Notes under the pieces: generated by a model | The model's input: only the letters and a program-made list of their open reading frames with translations | The model's database searches: none | What the model was told of the DNA's origin: nothing | Origin: Microbacterium sp. ProA8 | GTDB taxonomy: Bacteria; Actinomycetota; Actinomycetes; Actinomycetales; Microbacteriaceae | Direction of reading: 5' to 3' | Length of the DNA: 64,000 nt | Assembly (NCBI RefSeq): GCF_039905635.1 | Contig: NZ_CP157000.1 | Coordinates: forward strand, 1,860,001 to 1,924,000 | Program-made: the position numbers and the translations under genes | In this document: in pieces, positions 43,772 through 59,617 of the stretch | How positions within the stretch are numbered: the stretch's first letter is position 1 | How the letters are laid out: every line of letters begins with the position of its first letter

Positions 43772-44934
43772 TTCTGGATCTGGCGAGCGTCCACATCATG
43801 ACCGCGCTGGTCGTCAACGTCAGCGGCGTGCTGTTCATCCTCGAGACGCTGCTGCGTCGCGACGAGGGAGCGGGACGCATCTGGTCGATCGGGTTCCTCT
43901 CGGCGATGCTCACGACACTCGCGTACACCGTGTGGGTGCAGTCCGACGGCGCCTGGTGGGCCATCGCTGTCGGCAACGCCGCCTTCGTGGCCGGTACCGG
44001 ATGCATGTGGCTGGGATGCCGCCGATTCAACGGGCGCCGCATGCGCTGGTCGGCGCTCCTCGTGGCGGGCGCCGTCGTCGCGGCCGCGCTCGGCGTGGCG
44101 TTCGCGGGTCCGGACGGCGGCGACTGGGCAGGCGCGCTGTGGATGTTCGTGCCGCTCCTCGGCTTCGCCGGCGCCGGCGCGGTCGAGTGCCTCCGCGGCG
44201 AGATGCGCGAATCGCGCACGGCCTGGGTACTCGGAGCGGTGCTGGGGTTCCAGTCGCTGTACTACGTGTCGCGCACCACCGCCTTCGTCACCTCCGGACC
44301 CGACAGCGCCCTGTTCCAGACGGCGTTCGGCACGGTGAGCACGAGCTTCCTCACGGTGACGCTGACCATCGTGGCCGTGGTCGTGACGTCCGTGCTGCGT
44401 GCGAGCCGGGCGCCGATGCGCGGCTACCTGCGCGACGCGCGGGCGGTCGACCAGGAGCAGGGCATCGTGAGCGAGGAGTCGTTCGCCGTCCTCCTCGAGG
44501 GCATCTGCCGGCGCGCGGCACGTCGACATGAAGCGGTCGCGGTGACGGCCCTGCGCCTCGACGACCTGGATCCCATCTCGACCGCTTTCGGCAGCGACGT
44601 GGCCGGGTCGGTCGCGGCGACCTGGCGGTCCGGCGTGCGCCGCCACGCCCCGACCAACGCTGTGGTGGGGCAGGACGGTCCGACCGGACTCGTCGTCGGG
44701 ATCGCCGTCGCGTCCCCGCAGGAGGCGCGACGTCAGGCCGGCGCCATCTACCGCGGCCTGTTCGACGACCTCGGCAAGGTCGGCGGGGGAGTGATCCCCG
44801 TCGTCGGCGTCGGCGTCGCGCTGAGCGAGACGGCCGGCTACGACCCGGCCGAGCTCATCCGGGCGGCGCGAGAGGCCGCGAGCCGTGCGGCCGTGGACGT
44901 CGAGACCTCCGTGCTGATCGACGACGGCGAGTAG
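43768..44934 (+). CDS. Membrane protein with degenerate GGDEF-like domain
   Basis: A 388-residue protein. Residues 5-215 contain about six membrane helices. The C-terminal 160 residues follow the outline of a GGDEF domain: GIVSEESFAVLLEGICRRAARR, then ALRLDDLDPISTAFGSDVAGSVAATW, but the GGDEF loop is replaced by GQDGPTGLVV. The active-site acids needed for diguanylate cyclase are therefore missing, and it may bind a ligand or interact with the kinase. It overlaps the kinase gene by four bases, so they are made together. Confidence 0.75.
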   Translation: MILDLASVHIMTALVVNVSGVLFILETLLRRDEGAGRIWSIGFLSAMLTTLAYTVWVQSDGAWWAIAVGNAAFVAGTGCMWLGCRRFNGRRMRWSALLVAGAVVAAALGVAFAGPDGGDWAGALWMFVPLLGFAGAGAVECLRGEMRESRTAWVLGAVLGFQSLYYVSRTTAFVTSGPDSALFQTAFGTVSTSFLTVTLTIVAVVVTSVLRASRAPMRGYLRDARAVDQEQGIVSEESFAVLLEGICRRAARRHEAVAVTALRLDDLDPISTAFGSDVAGSVAATWRSGVRRHAPTNAVVGQDGPTGLVVGIAVASPQEARRQAGAIYRGLFDDLGKVGGGVIPVVGVGVALSETAGYDPAELIRAAREAASRAAVDVETSVLIDDGE

Positions 44935-44956
44935 CGGCTCGGCGAGGCGCCTTCGG

Positions 44957-44981
44957 CCCCGCCGCGGTGTGACCGGCGGGG
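44957..44981. terminator. Bidirectional terminator between convergent signalling genes
   Basis: CCCCGCCG and CGGCGGGG form an 8-bp stem with a 9-base loop, between the GGDEF-like gene and the response regulator stop. Confidence 0.55.
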
Positions 44982-44996
44982 ATCCGCCATCCCGGT

Positions 44997-45791
44997 TCAG
45001 GCGGTCAGTCGGTAGCCGACACCGCGGACCGTCTCGATCCAGCGCGGCTGTGCCGGCGACTCGCCGAGCTTCCGGCGCAGGTTCGCCATGTGCACCTCGA
45101 TGGCGCGCGCGTCGCTGTCGGACACGAAGTCGCTGACCGCGTACTGGTCGCCGCGCAGCATGAGGGCGAGGTCCGACTTCGCCCGCACGCGCCGCCCTGC
45201 CACCAGCAGGTCGGCGAGGATGTCGAACTCGCTGCGCGTCAGCTCGACGTCCTGGCCGTCGACGGTCACCACGTGGATGGCGGCGTTCAGACGCAGCCCG
45301 TGGTGCTCGAGCCAGAAGTCCTCGGATGCCGCCGGCGCCACCGCGGTGTCGCCGTCGGGCGGTGCGACGTGGCGCGGGCGTCGCAGCATGGCGTCGATGC
45401 GCGCCCGCAGCTCTCGCGGGCGGAACGGCTTCGCGACGTAGTCGTCGGCGCCGGCTTCGAGCCCCTGCAGGGCGTCGATCTCCTCGCTGCGGGCGCTCAG
45501 CATCACGATGTAGGTCGAGCTGATGGCGCGGATGCGCTTGGCGGTCTCGAAGCCGTCGATGCCGGGCATGTTCACGTCGAGTGTCGTGACCAGCGGCTTA
45601 TGGGTGCGGACCAGCTCGACGCCCGCTGCGCCGTCGGCTGCGCCGTGCACTTCGAATCCAGCCTGGGCCAGAACCGTCGACAGGAGCGAACGGATGTCCT
45701 CTTCGTCTTCGATGACGACGGCGACGCGCGCTTCTTCCACCGCTCCACCCTCCGGATCCGGGTGTGCCGACGGATCCTGGACGTCGGTCAT
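44997..45791 (-). CDS. OmpR/PhoB-type response regulator
   Basis: A 264-residue regulator. The receiver domain (about 22-145) has the acidic pair in VVIEDEEDIRSLL, the phosphorylated Asp in TLDVNMPGIDGFE, the Ser switch in MLSARSEE and the Lys in VAKPFRPRELRARI. A winged-helix DNA-binding domain follows (LTRSEFDILADLLVAGRRVRAKSDL, then IEVHMANLRRKLGESP, RGVGYRLTA). The linker between them is rich in Ala/Pro. ATG 45791 is used because the next upstream starts extend into the gap without similarity. It probably serves the kinase at 42098. Confidence 0.92.
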   Translation of the reverse strand: MTDVQDPSAHPDPEGGAVEEARVAVVIEDEEDIRSLLSTVLAQAGFEVHGAADGAAGVELVRTHKPLVTTLDVNMPGIDGFETAKRIRAISSTYIVMLSARSEEIDALQGLEAGADDYVAKPFRPRELRARIDAMLRRPRHVAPPDGDTAVAPAASEDFWLEHHGLRLNAAIHVVTVDGQDVELTRSEFDILADLLVAGRRVRAKSDLALMLRGDQYAVSDFVSDSDARAIEVHMANLRRKLGESPAQPRWIETVRGVGYRLTA

Positions 45792-46262
45792 GATATCCCA
45801 GAACGCACGGCGGAACGGGTGCGACGGTGCGGCGGTCACGCAGCGTGTCCGCACCGGTACGGCGTGAGGCGCATGCCCGGCGACCGGCTGCACGTGGCCG
45901 CCGCGGAGATGCGGGCCGCGCGTAGGGCGGGAGATCTCCCCACATCCCGCCCTGCGCGCGTCCTCGGTGCACGGACCCCGGTCGCCATCGTCCCCACGCG
46001 GGCGACCGGTCCGCACCTCAGGACGATCCACCTGCCACCGTCGTCGCGAAGACGGCGGGTGCGGTGCGCGCAGCAGGACGCTGAGCTGTCGCGCGCCACA
46101 CTGTCGTGATCAACAGTGTCGCGTCCGACGTTCACTTGCGCCCTTCCCCAGCTGCACGGGTGGACTGTCCCTCGGGTGTCCCGAGGCTATCGCCACCTCC
46201 TCAGGGCACGCTCAGCCCCGCCTCAGGAACCGGTCAAGGACTCCGCGTGGCATGCTCGATGC
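45792..46262. other. 471-bp divergent intergenic region
   Basis: Between the response regulator and coaE I see no gene, strong repeat or palindrome. CATGCT at 46251-46256 is a weak -10 six bases before coaE. Confidence 0.5.
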
Positions 46263-46886
46263 ATGCCCCTCGTCGCGCTCACCGGAGGCATCGCCTCGGG
46301 GAAGTCCACCATCGCCCGCCGCCTGACGGAACACGGCGCCGTGGTCGTGGACGCGGATCAGCTGGTGCGCGAAGTCCAGGCGCCGGGCACTCCGGTGCTC
46401 GCCGCGATCGCAGAGACCTTCGGCGAGCGGATGCTGCGCCCCGACGGCTCCCTCGATCGCGCAGCCCTCGGCACCCGCGTGTTCGGAGACCCGGCGGCGA
46501 TCGCCCAGCTCAACGCGATCGTGCATCCTGCGGTGCGCGCCGAATCCGCTCGCCGCTTCGCGGCGGCGTTCGCGGCCGACCCCGATGCCGTCGTCGTCTA
46601 CGACGTGCCGCTGCTCGTCGAGGCGCGCGTGGACGACCCGTGGGAGCTCGTCGTGGTGGCGCACGCCCCGGCCGAGGTGCGCGTCGAACGGCTGATCCGA
46701 CTGCGCGGGCTGAGCCCGGCCGATGCTGAGGCACGCATCGCGTCGCAGGTGCCGGACGAGGCGCGACTGCGGATCGCCGACGTCGTCATCGACACCGCGG
46801 GCACTCTCGACGACACGATCCGCCAGGTGGACGAGCTGTGGGAGCGCCTCGACGAGCACGTGGCGCGACGCGCGGAACGCCCGTAG
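46263..46886 (+). CDS. coaE: Dephospho-CoA kinase
   Basis: A 207-residue kinase for the last step of coenzyme A synthesis. The Walker A motif is GGIASGKST at residues 8-16, followed by VVDADQLVREV, the conserved NAIVHPAVR, and VVVYDVPLLVEAR. ATG 46263 gives the typical N-terminus MPLVALTGGIASGKS; longer readings add unrelated sequence. The next gene encodes a glycine-tailed protein 69 bp downstream. Confidence 0.97.
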   Translation: MPLVALTGGIASGKSTIARRLTEHGAVVVDADQLVREVQAPGTPVLAAIAETFGERMLRPDGSLDRAALGTRVFGDPAAIAQLNAIVHPAVRAESARRFAAAFAADPDAVVVYDVPLLVEARVDDPWELVVVAHAPAEVRVERLIRLRGLSPADAEARIASQVPDEARLRIADVVIDTAGTLDDTIRQVDELWERLDEHVARRAERP

Positions 46887-46955
46887 CGGCCTTCTCCACC
46901 ATTCCGCCTCCGGGCTGCGCGGACTACCCTGGAGTGAGACCGAAGGAGGTGTCGC

Positions 46956-47621
46956 ATGGGTGTTCTCTCGAGGTTCCGGCGGCGTCGCGGCCCTTATCGC
47001 GCGGCCTCGGAGGAAGAACGCATCTCGCGCTACGTCTACCTGCTCGGCACCCTCCCGGCGTCCGTGATCGAGAGCGCTCACGCCTCGGCGTTCAAGGACC
47101 TGCCGCCGGAGCGCCGCCGCGAGATGTTCGAGCAGCTGCGGCCGTTCCTCGCGGAGTCGGAGCGCGACGTCGCTGCCGAAGATCCGTCCGTGATCGCGAA
47201 ACTCGTCCGTCGTGCCGAAGAGCACCGTGCGGCGCGCGCGGCGAACGCCGGGACGGATGCCGCGGCCCGAGCCGCCGCAGATCCCGCGCGCACCGCGGTC
47301 GCGGTCGACGACGGCGATCCCCGCGACGGCGTGGATCTGCAGCGGCTGCTCCTGAACGTCGGCGTCATGACGATCGTGGCGCAGCAGTTCCTCCTGTCGA
47401 GCTCAGTCGCGGCGTACTACACGGTCGGCGCCGGGTCGATCGGCATCGGCTCCGAGCCGGCGTGGATCGGCGAGACCTATGACCCGGGCGCCGTCGGCTT
47501 CGACGGCGGCGGCGCGGGCGGCTACGACGCCGGTGGCGGCGGATACGACGGCGGGGCGTTCGGCGGCCTCGACGCGGGCGGCCTCGGCGGCGGATTCGAC
47601 GGCGGCGGCTTCGGAGGCTGA
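46956..47621 (+). CDS. Glycine-tailed membrane-associated protein, paralogue B
   Basis: A 221-residue protein related to the one at 41304-42014. It starts with a basic patch (VLSRFRRRRGPYR) and has the shared helical domain (SRYVYLLGTLPASVIESAHASAF, then DLPPERRREMFEQLRPFL), an Ala/Arg-rich linker, a hydrophobic stretch (NVGVMTIVAQQFLLSSSVAAYY), and a long glycine tail with repeated GGG-FDGGG/YDAGGGGYDGG. No catalytic residues are recognisable. The ribosome binding site GAAGGAGG is very strong. It lies between coaE and uvrB. Confidence 0.75.
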   Translation: MGVLSRFRRRRGPYRAASEEERISRYVYLLGTLPASVIESAHASAFKDLPPERRREMFEQLRPFLAESERDVAAEDPSVIAKLVRRAEEHRAARAANAGTDAAARAAADPARTAVAVDDGDPRDGVDLQRLLLNVGVMTIVAQQFLLSSSVAAYYTVGAGSIGIGSEPAWIGETYDPGAVGFDGGGAGGYDAGGGGYDGGAFGGLDAGGLGGGFDGGGFGG

Positions 47622-47690
47622 ACCCCGCGCGTCGGCCGGGTCGCGGCATCCGCTCGTCGCGAACGCCGCCCCGATGTCGGGGGCGCCGCC

Positions 47691-47696
47691 TACGCT
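47691..47696 (+). promoter_or_regulatory. Leaderless -10 element of uvrB (TACGCT)
   Basis: TACGCT, six bases, then GTG 47703; no ribosome binding site and no LexA-type palindrome seen nearby. Confidence 0.5.
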
Positions 47697-47702
47697 GGAA
47701 CG

Positions 47703-49784
<2,082 letters not shown>

Positions 49785-49869
49785 GGCATCCGGCGGAGGC
49801 CGCATCCATTCTGGTGCGGGGCTTCGACGACTACGACGCGAGTGCCGCGGTCATCAGCCGATCCGCCAT

Positions 49870-49889
49870 GCGCGGCACGTGTGCCGCGC
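49870..49889. terminator. Bidirectional hairpin between uvrB and a small - strand gene
   Basis: GCGCGGCAC-GT-GTGCCGCGC is a 9-bp perfect stem with a two-base loop, ending 9 bases from the stop of the convergent gene. Confidence 0.5.
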
Positions 49890-49898
49890 GCCCGAGGG

Positions 49899-50153
49899 TC
49901 AGGGGCAGTGCATGAGGGGCTTCGGGCCCGAACGGTCGAAGGTGTGCCGGGTGAGGGGCGCGCCGCATAGCGGGCAGGCGCGTTCGGCCCGTTCGGCGGC
50001 GCTGGGCGGAGGAGCCGTCTCGTACGGCCCCACCGCCGCGGGACCTGCCACGCGGATCAGGTTCGCGTTGAGGAAGGCGTACCAGCCGCCGGCCTCGCGC
50101 ACCCGTTCGCGGAGGGGGCGGCGGGCGTCGGGGGAGGCATCCTGATCGGGCAT
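49899..50153 (-). CDS. Small zinc-finger-like protein of unknown function
   Basis: An 84-residue protein (MPDQDASPDARRPLRERVREAGGWYAF). The C-terminal half has CPLCGAPLTRH and a final HCP, which could bind zinc with Cys/His. NANLIRVAGPAAVGPYE in the middle looks conserved-like. Its ATG lies seven bases after a TACACT -10 on the - strand that overlaps the MarR operator, so it is probably regulated with, or by, the divergent marR gene. I do not recognise the family. Confidence 0.7.
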   Translation of the reverse strand: MPDQDASPDARRPLRERVREAGGWYAFLNANLIRVAGPAAVGPYETAPPPSAAERAERACPLCGAPLTRHTFDRSGPKPLMHCP

Positions 50154-50158
50154 GTTAC

Positions 50159-50178
50159 TTAGTGTACTAACGATTAGT
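50159..50178. promoter_or_regulatory. Three-half-site operator TTAGT/ACTAA/TTAGT
   Basis: TTAGT at 50159, ACTAA at 50166 and TTAGT at 50174 form two overlapping palindromes (TTAGT-GT-ACTAA and ACTAA-CGA-TTAGT). On the - strand they cover the TACACT -10 of the 84-residue protein gene, and on the + strand they lie just upstream of the marR -10. This is a good candidate for MarR self-regulation of both genes. Confidence 0.65.
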
Positions 50179-50184
50179 GCGATA

Positions 50185-50190
50185 TAGGAT
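50185..50190 (+). promoter_or_regulatory. Leaderless -10 element of the marR-type gene (TAGGAT)
   Basis: TAGGAT, six bases, then GTG 50197, directly next to the palindromic operator. Confidence 0.55.
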
Positions 50191-50196
50191 GACTCC

Positions 50197-50700
50197 GTGA
50201 CATCGCCCACCTCCTCTCCGCCGCCCGCCCCAGCGTCGAGCGGAGTCTCCGGAGACGGGACGGTGGCTGCTCTCAGCCCTGACGACCTGCTCGCGCTCGA
50301 CAACCAGGTGTGCTTCGCGCTCGTGACGGCCGCCCGCAACGTGGTGGGTCTGTACCGGCCGATCCTCGAGCCGCTCGGCCTCACGCATCCGCAGTACCTG
50401 GTCATGCTCGCCCTCTGGGAGAGGTCACCTCGATCGCTGCGCGAGCTCGCCGCCGAACTGGCGCTCGAGCCGGCCACGCTCTCACCGCTCGTCAAGCGGC
50501 TCCAGTCGCAGGGCCTCGTGACGCGTGCCCGCCGCGGCGGCGACGAGCGCGTTCTCGACGTGGGCCTGACCGATGCGGGGCGGGCGCTGCGCGAGCGGGC
50601 GCTCGACGTTCCCGGTCAGGTGATGGCGCGCGCGGGCACGGACGCCGATGCGCTCTTCGCCCTGCGTGATGCGCTGCGGCCCTTCTCGGGCGCGCGCTGA
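50197..50700 (+). CDS. MarR-family transcriptional regulator, OhrR-like
   Basis: A 167-residue winged-helix regulator. After a Pro/Ser-rich leader of about 30 residues comes LLALDNQVCFALVTAARNVVGLYRPILEPLGLT, whose cysteine near residue 39 matches the peroxide-sensing Cys of OhrR proteins. The recognition helix is in LRELAAELALEPATLSPLVKRLQSQGLV, and the wing in RRGGDERVLDVGLTDAG. It may sense organic peroxide or related oxidants, but no ohr gene is adjacent. Divergent from a small zinc-finger-like gene. Confidence 0.88.
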   Translation: MTSPTSSPPPAPASSGVSGDGTVAALSPDDLLALDNQVCFALVTAARNVVGLYRPILEPLGLTHPQYLVMLALWERSPRSLRELAAELALEPATLSPLVKRLQSQGLVTRARRGGDERVLDVGLTDAGRALRERALDVPGQVMARAGTDADALFALRDALRPFSGAR

Positions 50701-50832
50701 TCTCGCGACAGCGCGGCGGAAGGGCCTGCGAGGCGATCCCTGCGAGGGCACCGCGGCGCGTGACCGGGGGAGCGGGATGGTGGTCTTCGCCCACGGCGAA
50801 CGGCTCCCAGGCCTCATGTCGGAGGCCCCGCC

Positions 50833-50838
50833 TACACT
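50833..50838 (+). promoter_or_regulatory. Leaderless -10 element of uvrA (TACACT)
   Basis: TACACT, six bases, then GTG 50845. Confidence 0.55.
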
Positions 50839-50844
50839 TGACTG

Positions 50845-53784
<2,940 letters not shown>

Positions 53785-53789
53785 GCGGC

Positions 53790-55718
53790 ATGGCGCGTCC
53801 CGCTCCCACGGTCCCGTACAAGCCGAATCCGGGCGAGATCCCCACGAATCCGGGGGTCTACCGGTTCCGCGATCGCGACGGGCGCGTGCTGTACGTCGGC
53901 AAGGCGAAGAACCTCCGCGCGCGCCTGTCGAATTACTTCGCTCCGCTGCACACGCTCCACGAGCGCACCCGCCGCATGGTGACGACAGCGGCCTCCGTGG
54001 AGTGGACCGTCGTCGCGACCGACGTCGACTCGCTGCAGCTCGAGTACCAGTGGATCAAGGAGTTCGATCCGCCGTTCAACGTCCGCTACAAGGACGACAA
54101 GTCCTACCCGTTCATGGCGATCACGCTCGCAGATGAGGCGCCGCGGGTGATCGTGACGCGCAACCGCCGCATCCCCGGCGCGAAGTACTTCGGTCCGTAC
54201 CCGAAGGTGTGGGCGGTGCACGACACGATCGACCTGATGATCAAGGTCTTCCCGATCCGCACCTGCAGCGACGCGTCGTACAAGAAGGCGATGTCCACCG
54301 GCCGCCCGTGCTTTCCGGGCCAGATCGGACGCTGCGGCGGGCCGTGCTCGATGAAGGTGACGATCGAGGAGCACCGCGCGATCGTCGACGACTTCATCGC
54401 GTTCATGTCGGGCGGCGATCAGCGCTTCACCAAGGAGCTGATGGCCCGCATGCGCGAGGCCTCGGCGGCGATGGACTACGAGGCAGCCGCCGTGTACCGC
54501 GACCGCCTGCACTCGATCGACGCGGTGCTGAACAAGAGTGCGCTGGTGCTCGCAGCCGACACCGACGCCGACCTGTTCGGGATCGCCGAGGACGAGCTCG
54601 CCGCCACGGTGCAGCACTTCGTGATCCGCGGCGGCCGCGTGCGCGGTGTGCGCGCCACGACGATCGAGAAGGAGATCGACATCTCCGACGGCGATCTCGT
54701 CGACCAGGTGATCCAGCGCACATACGGCAACGCGACGGGCGCCGACATCCCGAAGCAGGTGCTGGTGCCGTCGATGCCCGACGACGCGGCCGATCTCGAG
54801 GAGTGGCTGCGGGCACGGCGAGGCAAGAGCGTGACGATCCAGGTCGCGCAGCGGGGTCGCAAGGCCGACCTCATGCGCACCGCCACGCTCAACGCCCAGC
54901 AGGCGCTGATGCTCCACAAGACGCGGCGCACCAGCGACTACGTCGCCCGCAGCCAGGCGCTCACCGACCTCCAGGAGGCGCTCGACCTCGTCGAGGCGCC
55001 CCTGCGCATCGAGTGCTTCGACGTCTCGCACCTGAGCGGCACCAATGTCGTGGCGTCGATGGTCGTCTTCGAGGACGGCCTGCCGCGCAAGGATCAGTAC
55101 CGCTCGTTCGGCGTCCCCGAGACCACCGACGACACCGACTCGCTCTACCAGGTGCTGACGCGACGTCTCGCGTACCTCGACCGCCCGGAGGAGAACGAGA
55201 CGTCGGCCGTGCCCGACGTGACCTCCGACGAGACCGTCGTCACCGAGCGGCGTCGTCCGCGGTTCGCCTACCGCCCGCAGTTGCTCGTCGTCGACGGCGG
55301 CAAGCCGCAGGTCGAAGCGGCGGCTCGCGCGCTGCGCGACGCCGGCCACGAGGAGATCGCCCTGTGCGGCATCGCGAAGCGGCTGGAGGAGGTGTGGCTG
55401 CCGGGCGAGGAGTACCCGGTCATCCTGCCCCGCACTTCGGAAGCCCTGTATCTGCTGCAACGCCTGCGCGACGAGGCGCATCGCTTCGCGATCACCCACC
55501 AGCGCAAGCGCCGGCGCCGCGACATCCAGAGCGTGCTGGCCGAGGTTCCCGGTCTCGGCGAAGCCCGCATCAAGGCGCTGCTGCGGCATTTCGGCTCGGT
55601 CGCGGCGCTGCGCAAGGCGACTCCCGAAGAGATCGCGGAGCTGCCGGGCGTCGGGCCGAAGCTCGCGGCGGCGATCCACTCCCACCTGGCGGAGCCTGCC
55701 CCCGTCGCCAGTGGGTAG
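53790..55718 (+). CDS. uvrC: Excinuclease ABC subunit C
   Basis: A 642-residue nuclease that makes both incisions in excision repair. The N-terminal GIY-YIG domain ([27 protein letters not shown], residues 19-45) cuts 3' of damage. A UVR domain follows near residue 215 ([28 protein letters not shown]), then the RNase H-like nuclease domain ([22 protein letters not shown]) for the 5' cut, and tandem helix-hairpin-helix motifs ([30 protein letters not shown]). The ATG lies five bases after uvrA. Confidence 0.98.
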   Translation: MARPAPTVPYKPNPGEIPTNPGVYRFRDRDGRVLYVGKAKNLRARLSNYFAPLHTLHERTRRMVTTAASVEWTVVATDVDSLQLEYQWIKEFDPPFNVRYKDDKSYPFMAITLADEAPRVIVTRNRRIPGAKYFGPYPKVWAVHDTIDLMIKVFPIRTCSDASYKKAMSTGRPCFPGQIGRCGGPCSMKVTIEEHRAIVDDFIAFMSGGDQRFTKELMARMREASAAMDYEAAAVYRDRLHSIDAVLNKSALVLAADTDADLFGIAEDELAATVQHFVIRGGRVRGVRATTIEKEIDISDGDLVDQVIQRTYGNATGADIPKQVLVPSMPDDAADLEEWLRARRGKSVTIQVAQRGRKADLMRTATLNAQQALMLHKTRRTSDYVARSQALTDLQEALDLVEAPLRIECFDVSHLSGTNVVASMVVFEDGLPRKDQYRSFGVPETTDDTDSLYQVLTRRLAYLDRPEENETSAVPDVTSDETVVTERRRPRFAYRPQLLVVDGGKPQVEAAARALRDAGHEEIALCGIAKRLEEVWLPGEEYPVILPRTSEALYLLQRLRDEAHRFAITHQRKRRRRDIQSVLAEVPGLGEARIKALLRHFGSVAALRKATPEEIAELPGVGPKLAAAIHSHLAEPAPVASG

Positions 55719-55740
55719 GCTGGGCTCGACGGGGGTGGTC

Positions 55741-56622
55741 ATGGGCGAGGGGACGCGGCACGACGTCGGAGAAGTGCTGATCGTCACGGGGATGTCGGGG
55801 GCGGGGCGATCGACCGCGGCGAACTCGCTCGAGGACCTCGACTGGTACGTGGTCGACAATCTGCCGCCGCAGATGCTCAAGCCGCTGCTCGACCTGACGG
55901 AGCTGGCCGGGGGAGTGCTGCCCCGGGTCGCCGTCGTCGTCGACGTGCGCGGACGCGACCTGTTCTCCGACCTCCCCGCGGCGATGCGCGCGCTCCGCGA
56001 GCGCCGGCAGATCCGGGTCATGTTCCTGGATGCCTCGGACGAGGCGCTCGTCCGCCGTTTCGAGGCGGTGCGGCGCCCGCACCCCCTGCAAGGCGGCGGG
56101 ACGATCCTCGACGGCATCCGTCGCGAGCGTGCGCGCCTCGCGGCTGTCCGCGAGAGCGCCGACATCATCATCGACACCTCGTCGTACAACATCCACCAGC
56201 TGGCGACGAAGGTCGCCGACCTGTTCACCGAAGAGGGGTCGGCGCGCCATACGCTCACGCTGCAGAGCTTCGGCTTCAAGTACGGGCTGCCCCCGGATGC
56301 CGATCTCGTGGCGGACATGCGGTTCCTGCCGAACCCGTTCTGGGACGAGAACCTCCGGCCGTTCACCGGCGAGGACGCGGAGGTGCGGGACTACGTGCTC
56401 GCGCAGGAAGGGGCCGCCGACTTCCTCGACGCGTACAGCGCGGCACTGCGACCCGTACTCGAGGGATACCAGCGCGAGAACAAGAGCCACTCGGTGGTCG
56501 CCGTCGGTTGCACCGGCGGCAAGCACCGGTCGGTCGTGATGGTGCGCGAACTCGCGGAGCGCCTCGCGGCGGTGCCCGGCGTGGCCGTGCGCATCACGCA
56601 TCGCGATCTCGGTCGGGAGTGA
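55741..56622 (+). CDS. rapZ: RNase adapter / nucleotide-binding protein RapZ
   Basis: A 293-residue P-loop protein of the YvcJ/RapZ family. The Walker A is [10 protein letters not shown] at 16-25, with Arg23 in place of the usual Lys. DNLPPQ near 46 and the C-terminal [12 protein letters not shown] binding pocket are conserved. ATG 55741 is used because GGGGGTGG precedes it; a GTG at 55711 would overlap uvrC. TAGGCT at 55716-55721 may be its own -10. In related groups YvcK lies between this gene and whiA; here it does not. Confidence 0.95.
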   Translation: MGEGTRHDVGEVLIVTGMSGAGRSTAANSLEDLDWYVVDNLPPQMLKPLLDLTELAGGVLPRVAVVVDVRGRDLFSDLPAAMRALRERRQIRVMFLDASDEALVRRFEAVRRPHPLQGGGTILDGIRRERARLAAVRESADIIIDTSSYNIHQLATKVADLFTEEGSARHTLTLQSFGFKYGLPPDADLVADMRFLPNPFWDENLRPFTGEDAEVRDYVLAQEGAADFLDAYSAALRPVLEGYQRENKSHSVVAVGCTGGKHRSVVMVRELAERLAAVPGVAVRITHRDLGRE

Positions 56623-56689
56623 TGACGCCACCGGCCGGACCGGCCGGTAGGGTGGAGGGTCGTTCCCGAAAGACCCGCGAAGGAGTCCC

Positions 56690-57667
56690 GTGTCGCTGAC
56701 CGCTGACGTGAAGGCCGAGCTGATCACCGTGCGAGACCCGCGCCCCACCGCGCGGGTCGCCGAGCTCACGTCGCTGCTGCGATTCTCGGGAGGCCTGCAC
56801 TCGATCGCGAACCGCGTCGCGGTCGAGGCCGAGCTGGACTCCGACATCCTCGCCCGGCGCACCGCCCGCGACCTCGTCGAGCTGTACGGCGTGCGGCCCG
56901 AGCTCGTGCACGTCCAGGGCTCGGGTGCCCGCACCGGCAGCCACTACGCCGTGCGCGTCATCGAAGGCGGCGAGACGCTCGCCCGCCAGACCGGCCTGCT
57001 CGACCAGCGGCGGCGACCCGTCCGCGGGCTTCCCAACAAGCTCACCACGGGCTCGCGCGGGGATCTCGCCGCCATCTGGCGGGGCGCGTTCCTCGCCGCC
57101 GGCTCGCTCACCGACCCCGGCCGCTCCGCCGCCCTCGAAATCACCTGCCCGTCGTCCGAGGCCGCGATGGCGCTCGTGGGCGCGGCCCACCGCCTCGGCA
57201 TCGCAGGCAAGGCCCGCGAGGTTCGCGGCATCCCGCGGGTCGTCGTGCGCGAGGGAGAGGCGATCCGCGCCGCCCTCGCCGCCATGGGCGCCATGCGCGC
57301 CGCGGCCGAGTGGGACCAGATGCGTCAGCGCCGCGAGGTGCGCGCGGGCGTCAACCGGCTCGTCAACTTCGACGACGCCAACCTCCGCCGCTCGGCGCAG
57401 GCCGCCGTGGCCGCCTGCGCGCGCGTGGAACGGGCCCTCGCCATCCTCGGCGACGAGGTGCCCGAGCACCTGCGTCAGGCGGGCGATCTGCGACTCGCGC
57501 ACCGGGATGCGAGCCTGGACGAGCTGGGACACCACGCGGACCCGCCGCTGACGAAGGATGCCGTGGCCGGCCGCATCCGCCGGCTCCTCGCGATGGCCGA
57601 CAAGAAGGCCGAGATCGAGGGTCTGCCCGGCACCGAGTCCGCCGTGCCCGCGGGCATCGAGGACTGA
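56690..57667 (+). CDS. whiA: DNA-binding protein WhiA
   Basis: A 325-residue regulator linked to cell division and, in Streptomyces, sporulation. The N-terminal two-thirds is the homing-endonuclease-like (LAGLIDADG-derived) domain ([23 protein letters not shown]) and the C-terminus a helix-turn-helix ([40 protein letters not shown]). GTG 56690 follows a GCGAAGGAG site; TAGGGT at 56648-56653 is a possible -10. Its gene follows rapZ with a 67-bp gap. Confidence 0.97.
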   Translation: MSLTADVKAELITVRDPRPTARVAELTSLLRFSGGLHSIANRVAVEAELDSDILARRTARDLVELYGVRPELVHVQGSGARTGSHYAVRVIEGGETLARQTGLLDQRRRPVRGLPNKLTTGSRGDLAAIWRGAFLAAGSLTDPGRSAALEITCPSSEAAMALVGAAHRLGIAGKAREVRGIPRVVVREGEAIRAALAAMGAMRAAAEWDQMRQRREVRAGVNRLVNFDDANLRRSAQAAVAACARVERALAILGDEVPEHLRQAGDLRLAHRDASLDELGHHADPPLTKDAVAGRIRRLLAMADKKAEIEGLPGTESAVPAGIED

Positions 57668-57866
57668 TCCCGCGCGATCCGCGGCCGGGCCATCGCACCC
57701 GAGGCTCCGCGCAGCGCGAGGCGATGCGTGGACGGGCGTGGGGACTATGTTCCACACGTCACAGTGGGAAGCAACCCCGTCGCCCGGACGTTGCCGCTCA
57801 GTAGGATGATTCCGTCACCCTCGCAGCGCCGGGGAATTCGGCGCGCGCCGACAGGAAGAAGAGAAC

Positions 57867-59607
<1,741 letters not shown>

Positions 59608-59617
59608 GCGATCTCCC

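Noticed and set aside
50701..50844. A short gene between marR and uvrA
   Set aside because: An 89-codon frame overlaps uvrA and the marR end; it has no start signals and reads as low-complexity sequence.
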